From Drosophila persimilis (Eukaryota > Arthropoda > Insecta > Diptera > Drosophilidae): a stretch of DNA of 64,000 nt. Under the pieces are notes generated by a model, which did not search any database, had not been told where the DNA came from, and worked only from the letters and a program-made list of their open reading frames with translations. The stretch covers positions 38,805 to 102,804 of the forward strand of contig NW_020825592.1 of the NCBI RefSeq assembly GCF_003286085.1, given 5' to 3'. The stretch's first letter is position 1. Each line of letters begins with the position of its first letter. The translations under genes and the position numbers were made by a program. Shown here piece after piece: positions 41,541 to 54,770 of the stretch.

Positions 41541-44500
41541 CCGCAACTATATGGCACTTGCACTTATAGAGAACACTTTCTTATCCAGCTAATGCACGAA
41601 TATTGAACCACCGCAATTATATACCACCCACGCTCCAGGAAATGTTGCAGGATCGCATATTTTGGGCACAAGCACCAATTGGCAATATAGCCCCAAAAAA
41701 AGTTGAACCCCGCAACTCTATGGCACCTGCACTTATATAGAACCCATCCCTATCTAGCCGTTGCACGTATATTGAACCACCGCACCTATATAGCTCCCAC
41801 GTTGCAGAAAATGTGGCAGGATCGCATATTTTGGGCACAAAAACCAATTTGGCAATATAGCCCCAAAAAAAGTTGAATCCCGCAACTATATGGCACCTGC
41901 ACTTATATAGAACCTTTCCCTATCCAGCTGTTGCACGTATATTGAACCACCGCACCTATATAGCACCCACGCTCCAGAAAATGTGGCAGGATCGCACATC
42001 TTGGGCATTAGCACCAATATGGCACCATACCCCCAAAAAAGTGTAACCTCCGCAACTATATGGCACCTGCACTTATATAGACCCCTTCCCTATCTAGCAC
42101 TTGCATGTACATTGAACCACCGCACCTATATAGCACCCACGCTCTAGGAAATGTGGCAGTATCGCACATTTTGGGCACAAGCACCAATATGGAAATACAG
42201 CCCCAAAAAAGTTGAACCCCGCAACTATATGGCACCTGCACTTATATAGAACCCTTCCCTATCTAGCACTTGCATGTATATTGAACCACCGCACCTATAT
42301 AGCACCCACGCTCCAGGAAATGTGGCAGGATCGCACATTTTGGGCACAAGCACCAATTATGGCAATATAGCCCCAAAAAAGTTGAACCCCGCAACTATAT
42401 GGCACCTGCACTTATATAGAACCCTTCCCTATCTAGCACTTGCATGTATATTGAACCACCGCACCTATATAGCACCCACGCTCAGGAAATGTGGCAGGAT
42501 CGCACATTTTGGGCACAAGCACCAATATGGCAATATAGCCCCAAAAAAGTTGAACCCCGCAACTATATGGCACCTGCACTTATATAGAACCCTTCCCTAT
42601 CTAGCACTTGCATGTATATTGAACCACCGCACCTATATAGCACCCACGCTCCAGGAAATGTGGCAGGATCGCACATTTTGGGCACAAGCACCAATTGGCA
42701 ATATAGCCCCAAAAAAAGTTGAACCCCGCAACTATATGGCACCTGCACTTATATAGACCCCTTCCCTATCTAGCACTTGCATGTATATTGAACCACCGCA
42801 CCTATATAGCACCCACGCTCCAGGAAATGTGGCAGGATCGCACATTTTGGGCATAAGCACCAATATTGGCAATATAGCCCCAAAAAAAGTTGAACCCCGC
42901 AACTATATGGCACCTGCACTTATATAGACCCCTTCCCTATCTAGCACTTGCATGTATATTGAACCACCGCACCTATATAGCACCCACGCTCCAGGAAATG
43001 TTGCAGGATCGCATATTTTGGGCATAAGCACCAATTGGCAATATAGCCCCAAAAAAAGTTGAACCCCGCAACTATATGGCACCTGCACTTATATAGACCC
43101 CTTCCCTATCTAGCTACTTGCACTGTATATTGAACCACCGCACCTATATAGCACCCACGCTCCAGGAAATGTGGCAGGATCGCACATTTTGGGCACAAGC
43201 ACCAATTTGGCAATATAGCCCCAAAAAAAGTTGAACCCCGCAACTATATGGCACCTGCACTTATATAGAACCTTTCCCTATCCAGCTGTTACACGTATAT
43301 AGAACCACCGCACCTATATAGCACCCACGCTCCAGGAAATGTGGCAGGATCGCACATCTTGGGCATTAGCACCAATATGGCACCATAGCCCCAAAAAAGT
43401 GTAACCTCCGCAACTATATGGCACCTGCACTTATATAGACCCCTTCCCTATCTAGCACTTGCATGTACATTGAACCACCGCACCTATATAGCACCCACGC
43501 TCCTGGAAATGTGGCAGTATCGCATATTTTGGGCACAAGCACCAATATGGCAATACAGTCCCAAAAAAAGTTGAACCCCGCAACTATATGGCACCTGCAC
43601 TTATATAGAACCCTTCCCTATCTAGTTGTTGCACGTATATTGAACCACCGCACCTATATAGCACCCACGCTCTAGGAAATGTTGCAGTATCGCACATTTT
43701 GGGCACAAGCACCAATATGGAAATACAGCCCCAAAAAAAGTTGAACCCCGGAACTATATGGCACCTGCACTTGTATAGAACCCATCCCTATCTAGCTGTT
43801 GCACGTATATTGAACCACCGCACCTGTATAGCACCCACGTTGCAGGAAATGTGGCAGGATCGCATATTTTGGGCACAAGCACCATTTTGGCAATATAGCC
43901 CCAAAAAAAGTTGAATCCCGCAACTATATGGCACCTGCATTTATATAGAACCTTTCCCTATCCAGCTGTTGCACGTATATTGAACCACCGCACCTATATA
44001 GCACCCACGCTCCAGGAAATGAGGCAGGATCGCACATCTTGGGCACTAGCACCAATATGGCACCATAGCCCCAAAAAAGTGGAACCTCCGCAACTATATG
44101 GCACTTGCACTTATAGAGAACACTTTCTTATCCAGCTAATGCACGAGTATTGAACCACCGCAATTATATACCACCCACGCTCCAGGAAATGTTGCAGGAT
44201 CGCATATTTGGGCCTAAGCACCAATATGGCAATACAGCCACAAAAATAGTTGAACCCTGCAACTTTATGGCACCTGCACTGATATAGACCCCATCCCTAT
44301 CCAGCTGTTGCACGTATATTGAACCACCGCACCTATATAGCACCCACGCTCCAGGAAATGTTGCAGGATCGCATATTTTGGGCACAAGCACCAATTTGGC
44401 AATATAGCCCCAAAAAAAGTTGAACCCCGCAACTCTATGGCACCTGCACTTATATAGAACCCACCCCTATCTAGCTGTTGCACGTATATTGAACCACCGC

Positions 44501-47500
44501 ACCTGTATAGCGCCCACGTTGCAGGAAATGTGGCAGGATCGCATATTTTGGGCACAAGCACCAATTTGGCAATATAGCCCCAAAAAAAGTTGAATCCCCG
44601 CAACTATATGGCACCTGCACTTATATAGAACCTTTCCCTATCCAGCTGTTGCACGTATAATGAACCACCGCACCTATATAGCACCCACGCTCCAGGAAAT
44701 GTGGCAGGATCGCACATCTTGGGCATTAGCACCAATATGGCACCATAGCCCCAAAAAAAGTGTAACCTCCGCAACTATATGGCACCTGCACTTATATAGA
44801 CCCCTTCCCTATCTAGCACTTGCATGTACATTGAACCACCGCACCTATATAGCACCCACGCTCTAGGAAATGTGGCAGGATCGCACATTTTGGGCATAAG
44901 CACCAATATGGCAATACAGCCCCAAAAAAAGTTGAACCCCGCAACTATATGGCACCTGCACTTATATAGACCCCATCCCTATCCAGCTGTTGCACGTATA
45001 TTGAACCACCGCACCTATATAGTACCCAAGCTCCAGGAAATGTTGCAGGGTCGCATATTTTGGGCATAAGCACCAATATGGCAATACAGCCCCAAAAAAA
45101 GTTGAACCCCGCAACTCTATGGCACCTGCACTTATATAGAACCCACCCCTATCTAGCTGTTGCACGTATATTGAACCACCGCACCTGTATAGCGCCCACG
45201 TTGCAGGAAATGTGGCAGGATCGCATATTTTGGGCACAAGCACCAATATGGAAATACAGCCCCAAAAAAAGTTGAACCCCGCAACTATATGGCACCTGCA
45301 CTTATATAGAACACTTCCCTATCTAGCACTTGCATGTATATTGAACCACCGCACCTATATAGCACCCACGCTCCAGGAAATGTGGCAGGATCGCACATTT
45401 TGGGCATAAGCACCAATATGGCAATATAGCCCCAAAAAAAGTTGAACCCCGCAACTATATGGCACCTGCACTTATATAGAACACTTCCCTATCTAGCACT
45501 TGCATGTATATTGAACCACCGCACCTATATAGCACCCACGCTCCAGGAAATGTTGCAGGATCGCACATTTTGGGCACAAGCACCAATTTGGCAATATAGC
45601 CCCAAAAAAAGTTGAACCCCGCAACTATATGGCACCTGCACTTATATAGAACCCTTCCCTATCTAGCACTTGCATGTATATTGAACCACCGCACCTATAT
45701 AGCACCCACGCTCCAGGAAATGTTGCAGGATCGCACATTTTGGGCACAAGCACCAATTGGCAATACAGCCACAAAAAAAGTTGAACCCCGCAACTATATG
45801 GCACCTGCACTTATATAGACCCCTTCCCTATCTAGCACTTGCATGTACATTGAACCACCGCACCTACATAGCACCCACGCTCTAGGAAATGTGGCAGGAT
45901 CGCACATTTTGGGCACAAGCACCAATTTGGCAATATAGCCCCAAAAAATGTTGAACCCCGCAACTATATGGAACCTGCACTTATATAGAACACTTTCCTA
46001 TCTAGCACTTGCATGTATATTGAACCACCGCACCTATATAGCACCCACGCTCCAGGAAATGTGGCAGGATCGCACATTTCGGGCACAAGCACCAATTTGG
46101 CAATATAGCCCAAAAAAATGTTGAGCCCCGCAACTATATGGCACCTGCACTTATACAGAACACTTCCCTATCTAGCACTTGCATGTATATTGAACCACCG
46201 CACCTATATAGCACCCACACTCCAGGAAATGTGGCAGGATCGCACATTTGGCACAAGCACCAATTTGGAAATATAGCCCCAAAAAAAGTTGAACCCCGCA
46301 ACTATATGGCACCTGCACTTATACAGAACACTTCCCTATCTAGCACTTGCATGTATATTAAACCACCGCACCTATATAGCACCCACACTTCAGGAAATGT
46401 TGCAGGATCGCATATTTTGGCATAAGCACCAATATGGCAATACAGCCCCAAAAAAAGTTGAACCCCGCAACTATATGGCACCTGCACTTATATAGACCCC
46501 TTCCCTATCTAGCACTTGCATGTACATTGAACCACCGCACCTATATAGCACCCACGCTCTAGGAAATGTGGCAGGATCGCACATTTTGGGCACAAGCACC
46601 AATTTGGCAATATAGCCCCAAAAAATGTTGAACCCCGCAACTATATGGCACCTGCACTTACATAGAACACTTTCCTATCTAGCACTTGCATGTATATTGA
46701 ACCACCGCACCTATATAGCACCCACGCTCCAGGAAATGTGGCAGGATCGCACATTTCGGGCACAAGCACCAATTTGGCAATATAGCCCCAAAAAAAGTTG
46801 AACCCCGCAACTATATGGCACCTGCACTTATATAGAACCCTTCCCTATCTAGCTGTTGCACGTATATTGAACCACCGCACCTATATAGCACCCACGCTCC
46901 AGGAAATGTGGCAGGATCGCACATTTTGGGCACAAGCACCAATATGGCAATATAGCCCCAAAAAAAGTTGAACCCCGCAACTATATGGCACCTGCACTTA
47001 TATAGAACACTTCCCTATCTAGCACTTGCATGTATATTGAACCACCGCACCTATATAGCACCCACACTCCAGGAAATGTGGCAGGATCGCACATTTTGGG
47101 CACAAGCACCAATTTGGCAATATAGCCCCAAAAAAAGTTGAACCCCGCAACTATATGGCACCTGCACTTATACAGAACACTTCCCTATCTAGCACTTGCA
47201 TGTATATTGAACCACCGCACCTATATAGCACCCACAGTTCAGGAAATGTTGCAGGATCGCATATTTTGGGCATAAGCACCAATATGGCAATACAGCCCCA
47301 AAAAAAGTTGAACCCCGCAACTATATGGCACCTGCACTTATATAGACCCCTTCCCTATCTAGCACTTGCATGTACATTGAACCACCGCACCTATATAGCA
47401 CCCACGCTCTAGGAAATGTGGCAGGATCGCACATTTTGGGCACAAGCACCAATTTGGCAATATAGCCCCAAAAAAAGTTGAACCCCGCAACTATATGGCA

Positions 47501-50500
47501 CCTGCACTTATATAGAACACTTCCCTATCTAGCACTTGCATGTATATTGAACCACCGCACCTATATAGCACCCACGCTCCAGGAAATGTGGCAGGATCGC
47601 ACATTTTGGGCACAAGCACCAATTTGGCAATATAGCCCCAAAAAAAGTTGAACCCCGCAACTATATGGCACCTGCACTTATATAGAACCCTTCCCTATCT
47701 AGCTGTTGCACGTATATTGAACCACCGCACCTATATAGCACCCACGCTCCAGGAAATGTGGCAGGATCGCACATTTTGGGCACCAGCACCAATATGGCAA
47801 TATAGCCCCAAAAAAAGTTGAATCCCGCAACTATATGGCACCTGCACTTATACAGAACACTTCCCTATCTAGCACTTGCATGTATATTGAACCACCGCAC
47901 CTATATAGCACCCACGCTCCTAGGAAATGTTGCAGGATCGCACATTTTGGGCACAAGCACCAATTTGGCAATATAGCCCCAAAAAAAGTTGAACCCCGCA
48001 ACTATATGGCACCTGCACTTATATAGAACACTTCCCTATCTAGCACTTGCATGTATATTGAACCACCGCACCTATATAGCACCCACGCTCCAGGAAATGT
48101 GGCAGGATCGCACATTTTGGGCACAAGCACCAATTTGGCAATATAGCCCCAAAAAAAGTTGAACCCCGCAACTATATGGCACCTGCACTTATACAGAACA
48201 CTTCCCTATCTAGCACTTGCATGTATATTGAACCACCGCACCTATATAGCACCCACACTTCAGGAAATGTTGCAGGATCGCATATTTTGGGCATAAGCAC
48301 CAATATGGCAATACAGCCCCAAAAAAAGTTGAACCCCGCAACTATATGGCACCTGCACTTATATAGACCCCTTCCCCTATCTAGCACTTGCATGTACATT
48401 GAACCACCGCACCTATATAGCACCCACGCTCTAGGAAATGTGGCAGGATCGCACATTTTGGGCACAAGCACCAATTTGGCAATATAGCCCCAAAAAAATG
48501 TTAACCCCGCAACTATATGGCACCAGCACTTATATAGAACACTTCCCTATCTAGCACTTGCATGTATATTGAACCCCCGCACCTATATAGCACCCACGCT
48601 CCAGGAAATGTGGCAGGATCGCACATTTTGGACACAAGCACCAATTTGGCAATATAGCCCCAAAAAAAGGTGAACCCCGCAACTATATGGCACCTGCACT
48701 TATATAGAACACTTCCCTATCTAGCACTTGCATGTACATTGAATCACCGCACCTATATAGCACCCACGCTCTAGGAAATGTGGCAGGATCGCACATTTTG
48801 GGCATAAGCACCAATATGGCAATACAGCCCCAAAAAAAGTTGAACCCCGCAACTATATGGCACCTGCACTTATATAGACCCCTTCCCTATCTAGCACTTG
48901 CATGTACATTGAACCACCGCACCTATATAGCACCCACGCTCTAGGAAATGTGGCAGGATCGCACATTTTGGGCACAAGCACCAATTTGGCAATATAGCCC
49001 CAAAAAAAGTTGAACCCCGCAACTATATGGCACCTGCACTTATATAGACCCCTTCCCTATCTAGCACTTGCATGTACATTGAACCACCGCACCTATATAG
49101 CACCCACGCTCTAGGAAATGTGGCAGGATCGCACATTTTGGGCACAAGCACCAATTTGGCAATATAGCCCCAAAAAATGTTGAACCCCGCAACTATATGG
49201 CACCTGCACTTATATAGAACACTTCCTATCTAGCACTTGCATGTATATTGAACCACCGCACCTATATAGCACCCACGCTCCAGGAAATGTGGCAGGATCG
49301 CACATTTTGGGCACAAGCACCAATTTGGCAATATAGCCCCAAAAAAAGTTGAACCCCGCAACTATATGGCACCTGCACTTATATAGAACCCTTCCCTATC
49401 TAGCACTTGCATGTATATTGAACCACCGCACCTATATAGCACCCACGCTCCAGGAAATGTGGCAGGATCGCACATTTTGGGCACAAGCACCAATTTGGCA
49501 ATATAGCCCCAAAAAAAGTTGAACCCCGCAACTATATGGCACCTGCACTTATATAGAACACTTCCCTATCTAGCACTTGCATGTATATTGAACCACCGCA
49601 CCTATATAGCACCCACGCTCCAGGAAATGTTGCAGGATCGCACATTTTGGGCACAAGCACCAATTTGGCAATATAGCCCCAAAAAAAGTTGAACCCCGCA
49701 ACTATATGGCACCTGCACTTATATAGAACACTTCCCTATCTAGCACTTGCATGTATATTGAACCACCGCACCTATATAGCACCCACGCTCCAGGAAATGT
49801 TGCAGGATCGCACATTTTGGGCACAATGCACCAATTTGGCAATATAGCCCCAAAAAAAGTTGAACCCCGCAACTATATGGCACCTGCACTTATATAGACC
49901 CCTTCCCTATCTAGCACTTGCATGTATATTGAACCACCGCACCTATATAGCACCCACGCTCCAGGAAATGTGGCAGGATCGCACATTTTGGGCACAAGCA
50001 CCAATTTGGCAATATAGCCCCAAAAAAAGTTGAACCCCGCAACTATATGGCACCTGCACTTATATAGAACACTTCCCTATCTAGCACTTGCATGTATATT
50101 GAACCACCGCACCTATATAGCACCCACGCTCCAGGAAATGTGGCAGGATCGCACATTTTGGGCACAAGCACCAATTTGGCAATATAGCCCCAAAAAAAGT
50201 TGAACCCCGCAACTATATGGCACCATGCACTTATACAGAACACCTTCCCTATCTAGCACTTGCATGTATATTGGACCACCGCACATATATAGCACCCACA
50301 CTTCAGGAAATGTTGCAGGATCGCATATTTTGGGCATAAGCACCAATATGGCAATACAGCCCCAAAAAAAGTTGAACCCCGCAACTATATGGCACCTGCA
50401 CTTATATAGACCCCTCACCTATCTAGCACTTGCATGTACATTGAACCACCGCACCTATATAGCACCCACGCTCTAGGAAATGTGGCAGTATCGCACATTT

Positions 50501-53500
50501 TGGGCACAAGCACCAATTTGGCAATATAGCCCCAAAAAAAGTTGAACCCCGCAACTATATGGCACCTGCAATTATATAGAACACTTCCCTATCTAGCACT
50601 TGAATGTATATTGAACCACCGCACCTATATAGCACCCACGCTCCAGGAAATGTGGCAGGATCGCACATTTTGGGCACAAGCACCAATTTGGCAATATAGC
50701 CCCAAAAAAAGTTGAACCCCGCAACTATATGGCACCAGCACTTATACAGAACACTTCCCTATCTAGCACTTGCATGTATATTGAACCACCGCACCTATAT
50801 AGCACCCACACTTCAGGAAATGTTGCAGGATCGCATATTTTGGGCATAAGCACCAATATGGCAATACAGCCCCAAAAAAAGTTGAACCCCGCAACTATAT
50901 GGCACCTGCACTTATATAGACCCCTTCCCTATCTAGCACTTGCATGTACATTGAACCACCGCACCTATATAGCACCCACGCTCTAGGAAATGTGGCAGGA
51001 TCGCACATTTTGGGCACAAGCACCAATTTGGCAATATAGCCCCAAAAAAAGTTGAACCCCGCAACTATATGGCACCTGCACTTATATAGAACACTTCCCT
51101 ATCTAGCACTTGCATGTATATTGAACCACCGCACCTATATAGCACCCACGCTCCAGGAAATGTGGCAGGATCGCACATTTGGGCACAAGCACCAATTTGG
51201 CAATATAGCCCCAAAAAAATGTTGAGCCCCGCAACTATATGGCACCTGCACTTATACAGAACACTTCCCTATCTAGCACTTGCATGTATATTGAACCACC
51301 GCACCTATATAGCACCCACGCTCCAGGAAATGTTGCAGGATCGCATATTTTGGGCATAAGCACCAATATGGCAATACAGCCCCAAAAAAAGTTGAACCCC
51401 GCAACTATATGGCACCTGCACTTATATAGACCCCTTCCCTATCTAGCACTTGCATGTACATTGAACCACCGCACCTATATAGCACCCACGCTCTAGGAAA
51501 TGTGGCAGGATCGCACATTTTGGGCACAAGCACCAATTTGGCAATATAGCCCCAAAAAAAGTTGAACCCCGCAACTATATGGCACCTGCACTTATATAGA
51601 ACACTTCCCTATCTAGCACTTGCATGTATATTGAACCACCGCACCTATATAGCACCCACGCTCCAGGAAATGTGGCAGGATCGCACATTTTGGGCACAAG
51701 CACCAATTTGGCAATATAGCCCCAAAAAAAGTTGAACCCCGCAACTATATGGCACCTGCACTTATATAGAACACTTCCCTATCTAGCACTTGAATGTATA
51801 TTGAACCACCGCACCTATATAGCACCCACGCTCCAGGAAATGTGGCAGGATCGCACATTTTGGGCACAAGCACCAATTTGGCAATATAGCCCCAAAAAAA
51901 GTTGAACCCCGCAACTATATGGCACCTGCACTTATACAGAACACTTCCCTATCTAGCACTTGCATGTATATTGAACCACCGCACCTATATAGCACCCACA
52001 CTTCAGGAAATGTTGCAGGATCGCATATTTTGGGCATAAGCACCAATATGGCAATACAGCCCCAAAAAAAGTTGAACCCCGCAACTATATGGCACCTGCA
52101 CTTATATAGACCCCTTCCCTATCTAGCACTTGCATGTACATTGAACCACCGCACCTATATAGCACCCACGCTCTAGGAAATGTGGCAGGATCGCACATTT
52201 TGGGCACAAGCACCAATTTGGCAATATAGCCCCAAAAAAAGTTGAACCCCGCAACTATATGGCACCTGCACTTATATAGAACACTTCCCTATCTAGCACT
52301 TGCATGTATATTGAACCCCCGCACCTATATAGCACCCACGCTCCAGGAAATGTGGCAGGATCGCACATTTTGGGCACAAGCACCAATTTGGCAATATAGC
52401 CCCAAAAAAAGTTGAACCCCGCAACTATATGGCACCTGCACTTATATAGAACACTTCCCTATCTAGCACTTGCATGTATATTGAACCACCGCACCTATAT
52501 AGCACCCACACTTCAGGAAATGTGGCAGGATCGCACATTTTGGGCATAAGCACCAATATGGCAATACAGCCCCAAAAAAAGTTGAACCCCGCAACTATAT
52601 GGCACCTGCACTTATATAGACCCCTTCCCTATCTAGCACTTGCATGTACATTGAACCACCGCACCTATATAGCACCCACGCTCTAGGAAATGTGGCAGGA
52701 TCGCACATTTTGGGCACAAGCACCAATTTGGCAATATAGCCCCAAAAAAAGTTGAACCCCGCAACTATATGGCACCTGCACTTATATAGAACCCTTCCCT
52801 ATCTAGCACTTGCATGTATATTGAACCACCGCACCTATATAGCACCCACGCTCCAGGAAATGTGGCAGGATCGCACATTTTGGGCACAAGCACCAATTTG
52901 GCAATATAGCCCCAAAAAAAGTTGAACCCCGCAACTATATGGCACCTGCACTTATATAGAACACTTCCCTATCTAGCACTTGCATGTATATTGAACCACC
53001 GCACCTATATAGCACCCACGCTCCAGGAAATGTGGCAGGATCGCACATTTTGGGCACAAGCACCAATTTGGCAATATAGCCCCAAAAAAAGTTGAACCCC
53101 GCAACTATATGGCACCTGCACTTATATAGAACCCTTCCCTATCTAGCACTTGCATGTATATTGAACCACCGCACCTATATAGCACCCACGCTCCAGGAAA
53201 TGTGGCAGGATCGCACATTTTGGGCACAAGCACCAATTTGGCAATATAGCCCCAAAAAAAGTTGAACCTCGCAACTATATGGCACCTGCACTTATACAGA
53301 ACACTTCCCTATCTAGCACTTGCATGTATATTGAACCACCGCACCTATATAGCACCCACGCTCCAGGAAATGTTGCAGGATCGCACATTTTGGGCATAAG
53401 CACCAATATGGCAATATAGCCCCAAAAAAAGTTGAACCCCGCAACTATATGGCACCTGCACTTATATAGAACCCTTCCCTATCTAGCACTTGCATGTATA

Positions 53501-53859
53501 TTGAACCACCGCACCTATATAGCACCCACGCTCCAGGAAATCTTGCAGGATCGCACATTTTGGGCACATGCACCAATTTGGCAATATAGCCCCAAAAAAA
53601 GTTGAACCCCGCAACTATATGGCACCTGCACTTATATAGACCCCTTCCCTATCTAGCACTTGCATGTACATTGAACCACCGCACCTATATAGCACCCACG
53701 CTCTAGGAAATGTATCAGTATCGCACATTTTGGGCACAAGCACCAATTTGGCAATATAGCCCCAAAAAAAGTTTAACCCCGCAACTATATGGCACCTGCA
53801 ATTATATAGAACACTTCCCTATCTAGCACTTGAATGTATATTGAACCACCGCACATATA
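41541..53859 (+). repeat. ~170-bp satellite array, about 72 monomers
   Basis: The period was measured at several places, e.g. ACTATATGGCACCTGC at 49022, 49192, 49361 and 49531 (169-170 bp). Each monomer carries several TATA-containing boxes (CTATATGGCACC, TTATATAGAACC, GTATATTGAACC, CTATATAGCACC, AATATAGCCCC). Three main variants occur: one with GCTCCAGG and CACAAGC, one with GACCCC, TGTACATTG and GCTCTAGG, and one with ATACAGAACAC, ACACTTCAGG and CATAAGC. The third is regularly followed by the second. The many ORFs of 60-160 codons simply follow the repeat. No gene lies in this stretch. Confidence 0.97.
53856..53859. repeat. Target-site duplication TATA (left) of gypsy element
   Basis: TATA precedes AGTTAAC here and follows TTAATT at 60747-60750. 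Joining the flanks restores a normal satellite monomer. Confidence 0.85.
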
Positions 53860-54396
53860 AGTTAACAACTAAGCATATAATATGAACTCTCTCTGTCATA
53901 CATTGTTATTTCTAAGTACGCAGCAGGTAATCATAAGTATTTGGTTGCCCTCAGCAAACAATGCTGACGCGCTGCCAAGAATTCTGCACACAGCAAGTGA
54001 AAACGGTCACCCGTGCTGTTTGCGGAAGAGTGTTGAGTCGGCATGCCGACTCTGGGGTATGGCGCGATGCATTGACTTCGTAGGGTAAGCTTAAGCAAAG
54101 ACATTTCTGTAAAGTCAGTCTCAGTTCAGATCGCATTCTAATAAGACGAACGATTAAAGCTCCGGCACTGTCGTAAATAAAATTCAGTGTGTTATCAATT
54201 ATAGTTGGGAAAGTCCCACAACATAATTATCATTGATCCCGTTTCGCTCGCCGGATCCATCACACAACATAATCATCATTGATCCAGTTTCAATCGCCGG
54301 ATCCACCGTTACCTCATCAAAGGAAGAGGCCACTATCGCCAGCTAATTACCCACATAGCGTCGCTGATCATCGAGATAACGGCGGTAGACTTAATT
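53860..54396 (+). repeat. gypsy 5' LTR, 537 bp
   Basis: Starts AGTTAACAACTAAGC and ends TTAATT, overlapping the PBS by one T. No difference from 60210-60746 was seen. Confidence 0.95.
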
Positions 54397-54406
54397 GGCG
54401 CCCAAC
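54396..54406 (+). promoter_or_regulatory. gypsy primer-binding site (tRNA-Lys)
   Basis: TGGCGCCCAAC, 11 bases complementary to the 3' end of tRNA-Lys, directly at the LTR edge as in known gypsy elements. Confidence 0.9.
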
Positions 54407-54545
54407 CAATACATAAGAACCCATACCATGTAAGTTCATAAGTGATTTCAGTTTGAAGAAATTGTTCACGAAAAAAAATAAAGATAAACTGTAAAGTAAA
54501 GTAAATATTGCTGCCTTCTTCTACCAGCATTTCATTCCTTTAAAT

Positions 54546-54679
54546 CATTGCATACTTTTATTAAAATTGTTGCATACTTTTACCAGCGTTCCTGGTCAAT
54601 AAAACTTTGCATACTTTCGGCGGCATTATATTTTCTGCTGCATACCCTTAACAATTTTTATAATAAATATTGCATACCC
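54546..54679 (+). promoter_or_regulatory. Cluster of five Su(Hw)-like sites (gypsy insulator)
   Basis: Five copies of a TGCATA core in the right context: CATTGCATACTT (54546), TGTTGCATACTT (54568), CTTTGCATACTT (54605), TGCTGCATACCC (54636) and TATTGCATACCC (54668). Spacing is 22-37 bp and AT-rich DNA lies between. In D. melanogaster gypsy the Su(Hw) insulator is a cluster of twelve such sites at this same place, between PBS and gag. Five here is a shorter version. Function is inferred from motif and position. Confidence 0.85.
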
Positions 54680-54770
54680 CAAGATACACCAGTTTCTACT
54701 ATTGCCAACAGTTTTACCTGCCGATCTTTCTCGATCGGCCTAAGTTTCGAAAAGTGCCAACCATAAACCA

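Noticed and set aside
42274..42756. 160-codon ORF and dozens of smaller ones in the satellite
   Set aside because: They repeat the same peptides with the 170-bp monomer; frame length depends only on small indels.
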